NCBI GenBank assembly: GCA_003242645.1
Contig: QGVC01000009.1
Span: 1 to 29,864, forward strand
DNA: 29,864 nucleotides
Source: Pseudomonadota bacterium
Lineage (GTDB): Bacteria; Pseudomonadota; Alphaproteobacteria; Rhizobiales; Hyphomicrobiaceae
Direction: 5' to 3'
The translations under genes and the position numbers were made by a program. The notes under the pieces are model-generated. The model was not told the DNA's origin, searched no databases, and worked only from the letters and a program-made list of their open reading frames with translations. Below are positions 8,625 through 15,948 of this stretch, piece after piece (within the stretch, counting starts at the first letter, position 1; each line of letters opens with the position of its first letter).

Positions 8625-8652
8625 CCCGCCGCGCGGGAGAGACTGCATATTG
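8625..8652 (+). promoter_or_regulatory. Hairpin overlapping the phoH ribosome-binding site, with TTG start
   Basis: CCCGC (8625-8629), loop CGC and GCGGG (8633-8637) form a stem whose right arm includes the start of the likely Shine-Dalgarno GGGAG (8635-8639). The TTG start codon is at 8650. If it forms in the mRNA the stem would reduce ribosome access. A weak promoter-like pair, TGGACG (8561-8566) and TACATA (8583-8588) with 16-base spacing, lies upstream. Confidence 0.35.
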
Positions 8653-9681
8653 AACACATATCGTGGGGCAGCCACTTCCGGGGCCGGGAAGCCCTCCAAG
8701 GCTTCCGTCACCAGGAAGCGTTTGGTCCTACCCTTTGAAAACAACCGGTATCTTGCCGAGCTGCTCGGCGAGTACGATGCGCATCTGGCTCTGATCGAAG
8801 ATCGCCTCGGCATCGAGGCGCATGCGCACGGCAATGTCGTCATCCTCTCAGGGTCCGAGGCAGCCTGCGAGATCGCGCGCAGCGTTCTCGAGCAGCTCTA
8901 CGCACGCGTCGCGCGTGGCGAGCAGGTCGGTCCTGGGGACTTCGACGGACTGATCCGCCACGGCCGGGCACAGGTGCCGGGAGCGTTGCCCAACGGGCAG
9001 GCTCACGTCACGACGCGCCGTCGCGTCATCAAGGCCAGGACACCTGCTCAGAGCAACTACATCCGCGCCCTCGAGAAAACGGATCTGGTTTTCGGGCTGG
9101 GACCCGCCGGCACCGGCAAGACATATCTCGCCGTCGCCTACGCCGCGCACTGCCTTGAGCGGGGCGTCGTGGACCGGATCATCCTCTCGCGGCCTGCCGT
9201 TGAGGCCGGCGAGCGCCTCGGGTTCCTGCCTGGTGACATGCGCGAGAAGGTCGACCCCTACCTGCGCCCCCTTTACGATGCGCTGTACGACGTGCTCCCG
9301 CCCGAGAAGGTTTCGCGAGATTTGGAGCTGGGCGTCATCGAAATCGCGCCCCTCGCCTTCATGCGAGGCCGTACGCTGGCGAATGCCTACGTCATTCTGG
9401 ACGAGGCGCAGAACACGACCAGCATGCAGATGAAGATGTTCCTCACCCGCCTCGGTGAGAACTCGAAGATGGTGATCACAGGAGACCCGACTCAGATCGA
9501 CCTGCCCGCGGGCCAGACTTCCGGGCTTGAGGAGGCTGTCAGGCTGCTGGAAGGCGTCGAAGGTATCGAGGTGGTCCGCTTCACTGCCGCAGACGTGGTC
9601 CGGAGGGATCTCGTTGCGCGCATCGTCGAGGCCTATGATCGGGATCAGGCTGCCAGAGCCGAACGCAAGCGTCATGAGTGA
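8650..9681 (+). CDS. phoH: PhoH-family ATPase (PhoH-like, YbeZ)
   Basis: A 343-residue cytosolic P-loop ATPase of the PhoH/YbeZ family, which is related to the helicase core and linked to rRNA maturation with YbeY. An N-terminal KH-like region (about residues 25-90, LALIEDRLGIEAHAHGNVV) precedes the ATPase domain. Walker A is GPAGTGKT at 151-158 and Walker B is VILDEAQN at about 248-255, followed by TGDPTQIDLP. There is no in-frame ATG before the conserved RLVLPFENNRYLAELLG region, so the TTG at 8650, ten bases after GGGAG, is the best start. The 3' end overlaps ybeY by eight bases. The phoH-ybeY-corC-lnt order matches ybeZ-ybeY-ybeX-lnt of E. coli, which makes the assignment very secure. Confidence 0.95.
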   Translation: MNTYRGAATSGAGKPSKASVTRKRLVLPFENNRYLAELLGEYDAHLALIEDRLGIEAHAHGNVVILSGSEAACEIARSVLEQLYARVARGEQVGPGDFDGLIRHGRAQVPGALPNGQAHVTTRRRVIKARTPAQSNYIRALEKTDLVFGLGPAGTGKTYLAVAYAAHCLERGVVDRIILSRPAVEAGERLGFLPGDMREKVDPYLRPLYDALYDVLPPEKVSRDLELGVIEIAPLAFMRGRTLANAYVILDEAQNTTSMQMKMFLTRLGENSKMVITGDPTQIDLPAGQTSGLEEAVRLLEGVEGIEVVRFTAADVVRRDLVARIVEAYDRDQAARAERKRHE

Positions 9682-10228
9682 GCAACTAGAAACCGTGAGG
9701 ACTGAGACGCCGGACGACGGCGACGATGACCCTGAGCCTCCAGGACGTCTGCAGCTCGACATCATCATCGAAGACGGTGATTGGAGCGCCTTCGCACCTG
9801 TGGAGGAGGCATTGAACGAGGTGGCGGAAACCGTCGCGCGCCATCTCAACCTGGATCGCGCCGAGGCAGCCATCGCGCTGAGCTCCGATGAGCGGGTTCG
9901 CTCGCTCAACCGCACTTACCGCGGCATGGACAAGCCCACCAACGTCCTCTCTTTCCCCGCGACCGATGCAGGCCAGATACCGGGAGAGCCGCGGCATCTC
10001 GGAGACATCATCCTTGCTGCCGAGACGGTCAGGCGGGAAGCCGCGGCCGAAGGAAAGCCTCTACGCCATCACCTCCAACATCTCGTCGTTCACGGGCTGC
10101 TCCATCTGCTCGGCTACGACCACGAAACCGAGGCGCAAGCGCGCGTGATGGAAGCCCTTGAGGTCGAGATCCTCCGGCGGATCGGTGTCCCCGACCCGTA
10201 TGCCGCCCCATTTCCTAGCGAAGCATGA
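9674..10228 (+). CDS. ybeY: Endoribonuclease / rRNA maturation factor YbeY
   Basis: Zinc-dependent endoribonuclease needed for 16S rRNA 3'-end maturation and ribosome quality control. It has 184 residues, slightly longer than the usual 155-170 because of an acidic N-terminal extension (TPDDGDDDPEPPG). The signature H-X3-H-X5-H is exact: HGLLHLLGYDH at 140-150, with H140, H144 and H150 as the zinc ligands. Upstream, RSLNRTYRGMDKPTNVLSFP is also diagnostic. The ATG at 9674 lies inside the phoH 3' end (eight-base overlap), and the stop overlaps the corC start (ATGA), so the three genes are probably translationally coupled. A far upstream in-frame extension overlapping phoH was not used. Confidence 0.96.
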   Translation: MSEQLETVRTETPDDGDDDPEPPGRLQLDIIIEDGDWSAFAPVEEALNEVAETVARHLNLDRAEAAIALSSDERVRSLNRTYRGMDKPTNVLSFPATDAGQIPGEPRHLGDIILAAETVRREAAAEGKPLRHHLQHLVVHGLLHLLGYDHETEAQARVMEALEVEILRRIGVPDPYAAPFPSEA

Positions 10229-11289
10229 GCCAAACTCCTGAAATGAGCATCGACGTCGACCCATCGAGAAGCAGCCAGCATTCCGGAAACGGAGGTCATG
10301 GCTGGCTTGCGAGCCTCAAGGCGCGACTTCGGCTGCCGGGCGCTCAGACTCTGCGCGATGCGCTTGAGGACGCGCTGAAGACTGAAGCCAAGACCGACGA
10401 CACGTTCAGCGCCGAGGAGCGGAGCATGATGCTGCGGCTTCTCAAATTCGGCCGCCTGCGTGTCGAGGACGTCATGGTGCCTCGCGCCGACATCATCGCC
10501 GTTGATGAGACTGAGACGTTGGCGACGCTGCTTGCCACGTTCGAAGAGGCCGGCGTTTCGCGCATTCCACTTTACAACGAAACGCTCGACGACCTGCGCG
10601 GCATGGTCCACATCAAGGACCTGATGAGCTGGCTGCTGCGCGAGGCCACCGTCGAATCCGAGGAAGACGAGGCGGAAGCTGGCGAGGAGTCGGAGCCGCG
10701 TGCGAACGGCCAGAACGGCAGCGCCGCTCGGAAACGGCGGAAGCTCGATCTCTCGCGGGTCGACCTCTCACGACCGCTCTCGGTTGCAAAGATCAGGCGG
10801 CCGGTTCTTTACGTTCCGCCATCGATGCCAGCCATGAATCTGCTGCTCCGGATGCAGACGACCCGGATCCACATGGCTTTCGTCATCGACGAGTATGGTG
10901 GCACCGATGGCCTCGTGACCATCGAGGATCTGGTCGAACAGATCGTCGGCGACATCGAGGACGAGCACGACGAGGCCGAGGAGGCCCACATCTCCGGCGA
11001 TCCGAAGACCGGCCTCATCGTTTCCGCCAGGACGCCGGTGAGCGAGCTCGAGGAGTACCTCGGCGTCAAGCTGCTGCAACCCGAGGAAGAAGAGGAGATC
11101 GATACCTTGGGCGGTCTGGTCTTTGCTCTGGTGGGGCGCGTGCCTACGCGCGGAGAGCTGATCCGACACAGCTCTGGTATCGAATTCGAGGTGCTCGATG
11201 CTGATCCGCGGCGCGTGAACAAGTTGAAGGTGCACGTGGATCGCCTCGCGACACCGGCTCGTACCGACACTGCTGTCACTGGCCACTGA
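10225..11289 (+). CDS. corC: CorC/HlyC-family CBS-domain protein (YbeX-like)
   Basis: A 354-residue cytosolic protein with two CBS domains (about residues 75-130 and 180-245) and a C-terminal CorC_HlyC domain (about 260-340). CBS1 contains VEDVMVPRADIIAVD; CBS2 contains HMAFVIDEYGGTDGLVTIEDLVEQIVGDIEDEHD, both typical. YbeX/CorC is linked to magnesium/cobalt efflux and more recently to ribosome metabolism, in line with its position after ybeY. A hydrophilic insertion of about 45 residues, first acidic then basic, lies between the CBS domains and looks like the linker common in alphaproteobacterial members. No membrane-spanning DUF21 domain is present, so it is the short soluble type. The start overlaps the ybeY stop by four bases (ATGA). 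Confidence 0.93.
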   Translation: MSQTPEMSIDVDPSRSSQHSGNGGHGWLASLKARLRLPGAQTLRDALEDALKTEAKTDDTFSAEERSMMLRLLKFGRLRVEDVMVPRADIIAVDETETLATLLATFEEAGVSRIPLYNETLDDLRGMVHIKDLMSWLLREATVESEEDEAEAGEESEPRANGQNGSAARKRRKLDLSRVDLSRPLSVAKIRRPVLYVPPSMPAMNLLLRMQTTRIHMAFVIDEYGGTDGLVTIEDLVEQIVGDIEDEHDEAEEAHISGDPKTGLIVSARTPVSELEEYLGVKLLQPEEEEEIDTLGGLVFALVGRVPTRGELIRHSSGIEFEVLDADPRRVNKLKVHVDRLATPARTDTAVTGH

Positions 11290-11295
11290 CTCCGG

Positions 11296-12996
11296 ATGCC
11301 GGCCGAAGCGAGCAGTAAGTTGGGGGCTCTGCTGCTTCGTCTCGGCGGAAGCCTCCACCGGGCGGAATGTGCCGTTCGAGCGCTGGTCGGCTGGCGACGA
11401 GCTGCCGTGGCATTCCTTGCCGGAGCTGCGTCGGTTCTGGCTATGGCCCCATTCTTCCTCTGGGGCGTGCTGTTCTTCACAATGCCCGTACTTGTCCTCC
11501 TGATCGATGGCGCCGTCGAAAGTGCCGCCAAAGGGATCACGGCAAGTTCTCGCCCGACAGTACGACGCGCGCTCTACGCCGGCAGCATCGGCTGGTGGTT
11601 CGGGTTCGGCTACTTCCTCGCGGGTCTGTTCTGGGTCGGTGAGGCGTTCCTGGTCGAAGCCGAGCGCTTTGCGTGGCTGATGCCGTTCGCAGTCACGCTG
11701 ATGCCGGCCGGGCTTGCGCTGTTCTATGCCGGTGCTGCAGCTGCAGCGGCGTGTTTCTGGCGCCCCGGCGAGGAGAGAATTATCGCCCTTGCGCTGGCAC
11801 TCTCCGCGGCTGAATGGCTTCGCGGCCATATCCTGACAGGCTTTCCTTGGAATGTGCTCGGCTACGCGCTCACTTGGCCGCTGCCGCTCATGCAAGCGGC
11901 AGGATTGATTGGAATCTATGGCCTTACCCTCGCGGTCATTCCGATCACTGCTCTGCCGCTTCTCGCCCTTGCCGAGGCAGCTTCCAATCCCGGCTGGCGC
12001 CGCGCGAGCCTGCTCATTGCTGCTCTGGCTTTACTGCCCTTGCCGCTCGCATGGGGCTACGGATTGATCCGGCTGGCCGAACCCCAGCCGCCGCCCATCG
12101 AAGGTGTCCGTCTCCGCCTCGTCCAGCCCAGCGTTCCGCAGCGAGACAAGTGGCGACCTGAGCGGCAGGGGGATATTTTTTTCGATCACGTCAATTTGTC
12201 GCAGCAGCGGCCTGACGGCAGCTTCGACGGCCTCTCCGGCGTCACGCATGTCATATGGCCGGAGGCGGCCATGCCGTTCCTCCCGCTCGAAACGCCGGCT
12301 GCATTGGAAGCGATTGCGAATATGTTGCCGGAAGGCACCATCTTGCTCGCAGGTGCTCTGAGAGCGGACGGAACGACGGATGCGGAGTTAGGCAGACGAC
12401 GCGCCTTCAACAGCCTCATTGCTCTGAACTCTGACGGTCAGCCAGTCGGCATTTACGACAAGGTGCACCTTGTTCCGTTCGGTGAGTATTTGCCCCTGCA
12501 GCCCGTGCTTGAGAGGCTCGGGTTGCAGAAGCTCGTGGGCTGGCGCGGCGGCTTTTCATCCGGACAATCACCGCGCCCTCTTTTTGATGTTCCAGGACTG
12601 CCGCCCGTCGGCGCACTCATTTGTTATGAAGCGATTTTTCCGGGCGCTGTGGTCCAATCAGCGAGCCGGCCGCAGGCGCTGATCAATGTCACCAACGACG
12701 GCTGGTTCGGCCTCACAACCGGTCCGCACCAGCACTTTCATCAGGCTCGCGTCAGGGCAGTCGAAGAAGGGCTGCCACTCATTCGCGTTGCCAATAACGG
12801 GATATCAGGGGTAATTGATGCCAACGGTCGCGTTCTCGCGCGGCTGGATCTTGACGAACGGGGTGTGATTGATTCGCCACTCCCCGGCGCAAAAAATCCG
12901 ACCGTGTACGCTCGGTACGGCGATGTTGTTTTCGGGGTTCTTTGGCTATGTGGATTAATCTGCCTACGAATTCTTCAACGCAGAAAGACGCAGTAA
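11296..12996 (+). CDS. lnt: Apolipoprotein N-acyltransferase
   Basis: Inner-membrane enzyme that adds the third acyl chain to the N-terminal cysteine of lipoproteins, using phospholipid as donor. It has 566 residues. Several hydrophobic segments fill residues 35-260, followed by a periplasmic nitrilase domain and one C-terminal membrane helix (about 540-560). The nitrilase catalytic triad is visible: E323 in WPEAAMPFLP, K389 in YDKVHLVPFGEYLP and C443 in ICYEAIFPG. NVTNDGWFG at 464-472 is also conserved. The ATG at 11296 follows the corC stop by six bases, so the gene belongs to the phoH-ybeY-corC-lnt operon. A promoter for the next gene lies just downstream. Assignment is certain. Confidence 0.97.
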   Translation: MPAEASSKLGALLLRLGGSLHRAECAVRALVGWRRAAVAFLAGAASVLAMAPFFLWGVLFFTMPVLVLLIDGAVESAAKGITASSRPTVRRALYAGSIGWWFGFGYFLAGLFWVGEAFLVEAERFAWLMPFAVTLMPAGLALFYAGAAAAAACFWRPGEERIIALALALSAAEWLRGHILTGFPWNVLGYALTWPLPLMQAAGLIGIYGLTLAVIPITALPLLALAEAASNPGWRRASLLIAALALLPLPLAWGYGLIRLAEPQPPPIEGVRLRLVQPSVPQRDKWRPERQGDIFFDHVNLSQQRPDGSFDGLSGVTHVIWPEAAMPFLPLETPAALEAIANMLPEGTILLAGALRADGTTDAELGRRRAFNSLIALNSDGQPVGIYDKVHLVPFGEYLPLQPVLERLGLQKLVGWRGGFSSGQSPRPLFDVPGLPPVGALICYEAIFPGAVVQSASRPQALINVTNDGWFGLTTGPHQHFHQARVRAVEEGLPLIRVANNGISGVIDANGRVLARLDLDERGVIDSPLPGAKNPTVYARYGDVVFGVLWLCGLICLRILQRRKTQ

Positions 12997-13052
12997 GCTG
13001 ATAACCAAGCAGAAAGCGCGGTAGAAGGGAGCTTCCGCACCTCTTGTTCCGG

Positions 13053-13081
13053 TTGACGGCAGCTTTACCTGCACCTACGAA
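13053..13081 (+). promoter_or_regulatory. Candidate promoter for the praR-like gene (and possibly metK)
   Basis: TTGACG at 13053-13058, a 17-base spacer and TACGAA at 13076-13081 make a good housekeeping promoter match about 44 bases before the regulator's ATG. The spacer contains CAGCTTTAC (13060-13068), and GCTGTAAA follows at 13086-13093. The same two words recur upstream of metK, so this could also be an autoregulatory operator. Confidence 0.45.
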
Positions 13082-13124
13082 TTGCGCTGTAAAAAATCCA
13101 GTCACAAGGGTGGGGACTAGGGGC

Positions 13125-13622
13125 ATGACCAGACAAGTGCAAGCTGTTGCCGATCGTGATGATGAAGTAGTCGAGAAAGGCTCAAGGAGAGCCAATCCGC
13201 TTGATCTTCACGTCGGCAGTCGCGTGCGCCTCCAGCGCATGCTGCTCGGAATGAGCCAAGAAAAGCTCGGCGAGCAACTCGGTCTCACCTTCCAGCAGAT
13301 TCAGAAATACGAGAAGGGCATCAACAGAATTGGTGCCAGCCGCCTTTACGAACTCGCGAAAGTGCTGGGTGTCAGCGTCGAGTTCTTCTACGAGGACGCC
13401 CCAGGCACAACGCCAACCAACAAATCTCAGAACTCATCGTCTGGGCTAGCCGAGCGGCAGGCTGATCGGTACGTCGTCGATTTCCTCAGCAGCCGGGAAG
13501 GCATCGAGCTGAACAAGGCGTTCGTGAAAATCACCGACCCGAAAGTTCGGCGTGCGATCGTCGATCTCGTCCGGAGCCTCGCGGGCGAGGAGAAGGAAAA
13601 AGAAAGGGACAAGGACGCTTAG
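13125..13622 (+). CDS. praR: XRE-family transcriptional regulator, PraR/PhrR-like
   Basis: A 165-residue helix-turn-helix regulator. The Cro/C1-type HTH covers about residues 30-85, with [20 protein letters not shown], then [19 protein letters not shown]. The tail [20 protein letters not shown] followed by [15 protein letters not shown] matches what I recall of rhizobial PraR/PhrR proteins. In Azorhizobium and Rhizobium, PraR represses reb or adhesion/biofilm genes, and PhrR of Sinorhizobium is pH-stress linked; a homologue sits beside metK in that group. The ATG at 13125 is chosen over an upstream in-frame start at 13044, which would overlap the promoter. The role here is inferred from the family; the paired sequence words on both sides of the gene suggest autoregulation. 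Confidence 0.85.
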   Translation: MTRQVQAVADRDDEVVEKGSRRANPLDLHVGSRVRLQRMLLGMSQEKLGEQLGLTFQQIQKYEKGINRIGASRLYELAKVLGVSVEFFYEDAPGTTPTNKSQNSSSGLAERQADRYVVDFLSSREGIELNKAFVKITDPKVRRAIVDLVRSLAGEEKEKERDKDA

Positions 13623-13635
13623 CGTCAACAAGCGC

Positions 13636-13673
13636 ACGCCGGCCAGGTTTGCGGGCAAAGGCTTGGCCGGCGT
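13636..13673 (+). terminator. Strong nested stem-loop after the praR-like gene
   Basis: ACGCCGGCCA at 13636-13645 pairs perfectly with TGGCCGGCGT at 13664-13673 (10 bp). The 18-base loop contains its own stem TTTGC/GCAAA. It lies 13 bases after the regulator's stop codon and is not followed by a T-run. It may be a Rho-assisted terminator, a processing site or the first element of the metK leader. Confidence 0.55.
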
Positions 13674-13680
13674 CTTAGAC

Positions 13681-13752
13681 GCGCTTGATTCGCCCCCCAA
13701 AGGCTGTAAAGAAGCGCCATCACTTGCGGTCAACAGCTTTACGGGGATACTC
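13681..13752 (+). promoter_or_regulatory. Candidate pseudoknot leader sequestering the metK ribosome-binding site
   Basis: GCGCTT (13681-13686) pairs with AAGCGC (13712-13717) to form P1. The P1 loop holds CCCCCC (13693-13698) and GTAAAG (13706-13711). Downstream, CTTTAC (13737-13742) is complementary to GTAAAG, and the next four bases, GGGG (13743-13746), are the likely Shine-Dalgarno of metK and are complementary to the C-run. This is an H-type pseudoknot with the ribosome-binding site inside it, the same topology as SAM-II riboswitches. The conserved SAM-II core nucleotides are not clearly present, so the ligand is an inference from the gene. Confidence 0.35.
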
Positions 13753-14952
13753 GTGGCACGCCGATCGTACCTTTTCACTAGCGAATCCGTCTCTGAGGGG
13801 CATCCGGACAAGGTCTGTGACCGGATTTCCGACGAGATCGTCGACCTTTTCTTTCGCGAGGCCGATCGGACTGGCTTCGATCCCTGGAGGGTGCGCGTAG
13901 CCGCCGAGACGCTGGCGACCACAAACAAGGTCATCATTGCGGGAGAGACGCGCGGCCCCGAAACAATCACGCACGATCTCGTGGCTCATGTGGCCCGGAT
14001 GGCCATCCGGGACATCGGGTACGAGCAGCCAGGCTTTCACTGGGAAACGGCCGACATACAGGTGCTGCTGCACCCGCAATCCGCTGATATCGCTCAAGGA
14101 GTCGACAGCTCCGACGAGAAGGACGAAGGCGCCGGGGACCAGGGGATCATGTTCGGGTACGCGTGCCGCGAAACCCCGGAGCTGATGCCGGCACCGATCT
14201 ACTACAGCCACAGAATCCTTCAGACGCTAGCTGCGGCCCGCAAGGCCGGAGAAGGCGACGCAGCAAAACTCGGGCCGGACTCCAAGAGCCAGGTGACCGT
14301 CCGCTACGAGGGCGGGAAGCCGGTCGGGGTGAGCCAGATCGTGCTCTCGACCCAGCACCTCGATCCCGACCTCACCTCCAACCAGGTGCGGGAGATCGTC
14401 GAGCCTTACATCCGCAAGACCCTGCCGGAAGGCTGGATCGATTCGCGGACCACTTGGCACGTGAATCCGACCGGGAAGTTCGTGATCGGTGGACCGGACG
14501 GTGATTGCGGGCTCACAGGCCGCAAGATCATTGTCGATACCTATGGCGGCGCGGCCCCGCACGGTGGCGGCGCATTCTCCGGCAAGGACCCGACCAAGGT
14601 CGACCGGTCGGCCGCTTACGCCGCGCGGTACCTCGCCAAGAACATCGTCGCGGCGGGGCTGGCGGAACGCTGCAGCATCCAGCTTTCCTACGCCATCGGC
14701 GTTGCCGAGCCGCTGTCGATCTATGTCGATACCTATGGCACCGGCCAGGTCGACGAGGAAAAGCTGGAGATGGCGATCCGCCGGATTATGACGCTCACAC
14801 CCCGCGGCATCCGCAAGCATCTCGGCTTGAACAAGCCCATTTACGCCCGGACGGCGGCCTATGGTCACTTCGGGCGGCAGCCGGACGCCGATGGCGGGTT
14901 CTCTTGGGAGAAGCTCGACCTTGTCGACGCCCTCAAGCGCGAGGTTTCCTGA
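13753..14952 (+). CDS. metK: S-adenosylmethionine synthetase
   Basis: Makes S-adenosylmethionine from methionine and ATP in the cytosol. It has 399 residues, full length. The N-terminus [20 protein letters not shown] has the catalytic [16 protein letters not shown] (about residue 125) and [16 protein letters not shown] (phosphate loop, about 273-288) are both intact. I chose the GTG at 13753, which has GGGG six bases upstream and gives the normal N-terminus. A longer in-frame reading back to 13552 would run through the praR-like gene's 3' end and the structured leader. SAM from this enzyme feeds TrmB, MiaB and other methyltransferases. It follows the praR-like gene by 130 bases. The leader structure suggests translational control. 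Confidence 0.97.
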   Translation: MARRSYLFTSESVSEGHPDKVCDRISDEIVDLFFREADRTGFDPWRVRVAAETLATTNKVIIAGETRGPETITHDLVAHVARMAIRDIGYEQPGFHWETADIQVLLHPQSADIAQGVDSSDEKDEGAGDQGIMFGYACRETPELMPAPIYYSHRILQTLAAARKAGEGDAAKLGPDSKSQVTVRYEGGKPVGVSQIVLSTQHLDPDLTSNQVREIVEPYIRKTLPEGWIDSRTTWHVNPTGKFVIGGPDGDCGLTGRKIIVDTYGGAAPHGGGAFSGKDPTKVDRSAAYAARYLAKNIVAAGLAERCSIQLSYAIGVAEPLSIYVDTYGTGQVDEEKLEMAIRRIMTLTPRGIRKHLGLNKPIYARTAAYGHFGRQPDADGGFSWEKLDLVDALKREVS

Positions 14953-14977
14953 AAAGCACTGCAAGGCGCGGGTTCAT

Positions 14978-15008
14978 AATCGGCCGCGGCTCACATCCGC
15001 GGCCGATT
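14978..15008 (+). terminator. 12-bp perfect stem-loop between metK and trmB
   Basis: AATCGGCCGCGG (14978-14989) and CCGCGGCCGATT (14997-15008) pair perfectly around a seven-base loop, 25 bases after the metK stop and 26 bases before trmB. The 3' flank (GGCTTTG) has only a short T stretch, so it may end metK transcription inefficiently or act as a processing signal. Confidence 0.55.
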
Positions 15009-15034
15009 GGCTTTGAAAGAGTAGACCTCAAGGA

Positions 15035-15769
15035 ATGGCTGAACCTGAAAAGGCCCAAATCCAGCCCATCCGCACCTTCGGGCGGCGCCATGGCCGTAAG
15101 CTGAGCGCTCGGCAGCAACGGCTTCTCGCCGAGGAGCTGCCGCGACTCGAAATCGACATCAACGCACCGCCTCCCCGCGCCGCGACGGATCTATTCCCCC
15201 CTGGCATTCGGGATGTCTGGCTTGAGATCGGGTTCGGGGCTGGCGAGCACCTCATCTGGCAGGCGGAGCAGAACCCCGACGTCGGGTTCATCGGTTGCGA
15301 GCCCTACCTCGACGGCGTCGTAAAGGTGGTGGATGCCGTCCTGGCGCGAGGATTGAGTAATGTCCGGGTGTTTCCGAATGACGCCCGGCACCTGCTGAAG
15401 TGGCTGCCGGAGTCTTCAATCGGGCGCGTGTTCATCCTGTTTCCGGACCCCTGGCCCAAGAAACGTCACCACAAGCGCCGGCTGGTCTCTGCTCCCTTCC
15501 TGCACACGCTGGCACGGATTGTGAAGCCCGGCGCGGAGCTTCGCATTGCAACGGACGTCGGGGACTACGCTCGGACCACCCTGCTCGCCGTCCGTGCCAC
15601 GCCCGCCTTCCGCTGGCTGGCGAACGGGCCAGCCGACTGGCGGAACCGGACGGCGGACTGGCCGATGACCCGCTACGAAGAAAAGGCCCGGGCTGAGGGA
15701 CGGCGCCCGATCTACCTCCGTTTCGAGCGGGTTGCATTCGATGCGGACACTGGAATCCTACAGAAATGA
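15035..15769 (+). CDS. trmB: tRNA (guanine-N7-)-methyltransferase TrmB
   Basis: SAM-dependent methyltransferase that forms m7G46 in the tRNA variable loop. It has 244 residues, with an N-terminal basic stretch (FGRRHGRKLS) typical of alphaproteobacterial TrmB. SAM-binding motif I is WLEIGFGAGEHL at about residues 67-78. The family signature PDPWPKKRHHKRRLV is at about 143-157. The motif near the end, TRYEEKARAEGRRPIYL, is the usual T-x-[YF]-E-x-[KR] substrate-binding segment. The ATG at 15035 follows AAGGA very closely. It lies downstream of metK across a strong stem-loop, so the two may or may not share a transcript; functionally it consumes MetK's product. Confidence 0.95.
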   Translation: MAEPEKAQIQPIRTFGRRHGRKLSARQQRLLAEELPRLEIDINAPPPRAATDLFPPGIRDVWLEIGFGAGEHLIWQAEQNPDVGFIGCEPYLDGVVKVVDAVLARGLSNVRVFPNDARHLLKWLPESSIGRVFILFPDPWPKKRHHKRRLVSAPFLHTLARIVKPGAELRIATDVGDYARTTLLAVRATPAFRWLANGPADWRNRTADWPMTRYEEKARAEGRRPIYLRFERVAFDADTGILQK

Positions 15770-15812
15770 AGACACATCTCCAGGCAAGTTGCCCGATTTT
15801 TGCCATTTGCGC

Positions 15813-15842
15813 TTGACCTTCGGCGCATAACTCACATATGTT
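15813..15842 (+). promoter_or_regulatory. Candidate promoter of the rimP-nusA-infB operon
   Basis: TTGACC at 15813-15818 is followed by CATATG at 15835-15840 (16-base spacer) or TATGTT at 15837-15842 (18). Transcription would start near 15848-15850, giving a leader of about 100 bases before rimP that contains the attenuator described separately. The -35 match is strong; the exact -10 is uncertain. Confidence 0.45.
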
Positions 15843-15859
15843 TCAGACGCTCATGATCA

Positions 15860-15905
15860 TCTCAACTCTGAGAGTGGGCCCCAGCGGGTCCGCTCTTTTT
15901 GTTTT
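15860..15905 (+). terminator. rimP leader attenuator: intrinsic terminator with overlapping alternative hairpin
   Basis: AGAGTGGGCCC (15871-15881) pairs with GGGTCCGCTCT (15886-15896) around CAGC, with two G-T wobbles, and runs straight into TTTTTGTTTT (15896-15905). That is a classic intrinsic terminator located upstream of the coding start. TCTCA (15860-15864) can instead pair with TGAGA (15869-15873), which uses the base of the terminator's left arm and is mutually exclusive with it. A premature terminator before rimP-nusA in proteobacteria has been reported as a leader motif. Confidence 0.7.
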
Positions 15906-15948
15906 ACCCGCTGCTCATGAGCAGCTTGGATGCGGAACTCGAGGCGAT

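Noticed and set aside
13552..13752. Long N-terminal extension of MetK
   Set aside because: The in-frame upstream region overlaps the praR-like gene and the strong stem-loop, and the encoded residues are not MetK-like; the GTG at 13753 gives the canonical N-terminus.
15838..15948. Extended RimP start at 15838
   Set aside because: It would require translation through the intrinsic terminator, and the encoded residues are unlike RimP; the ATG at 15949 has a ribosome-binding site.
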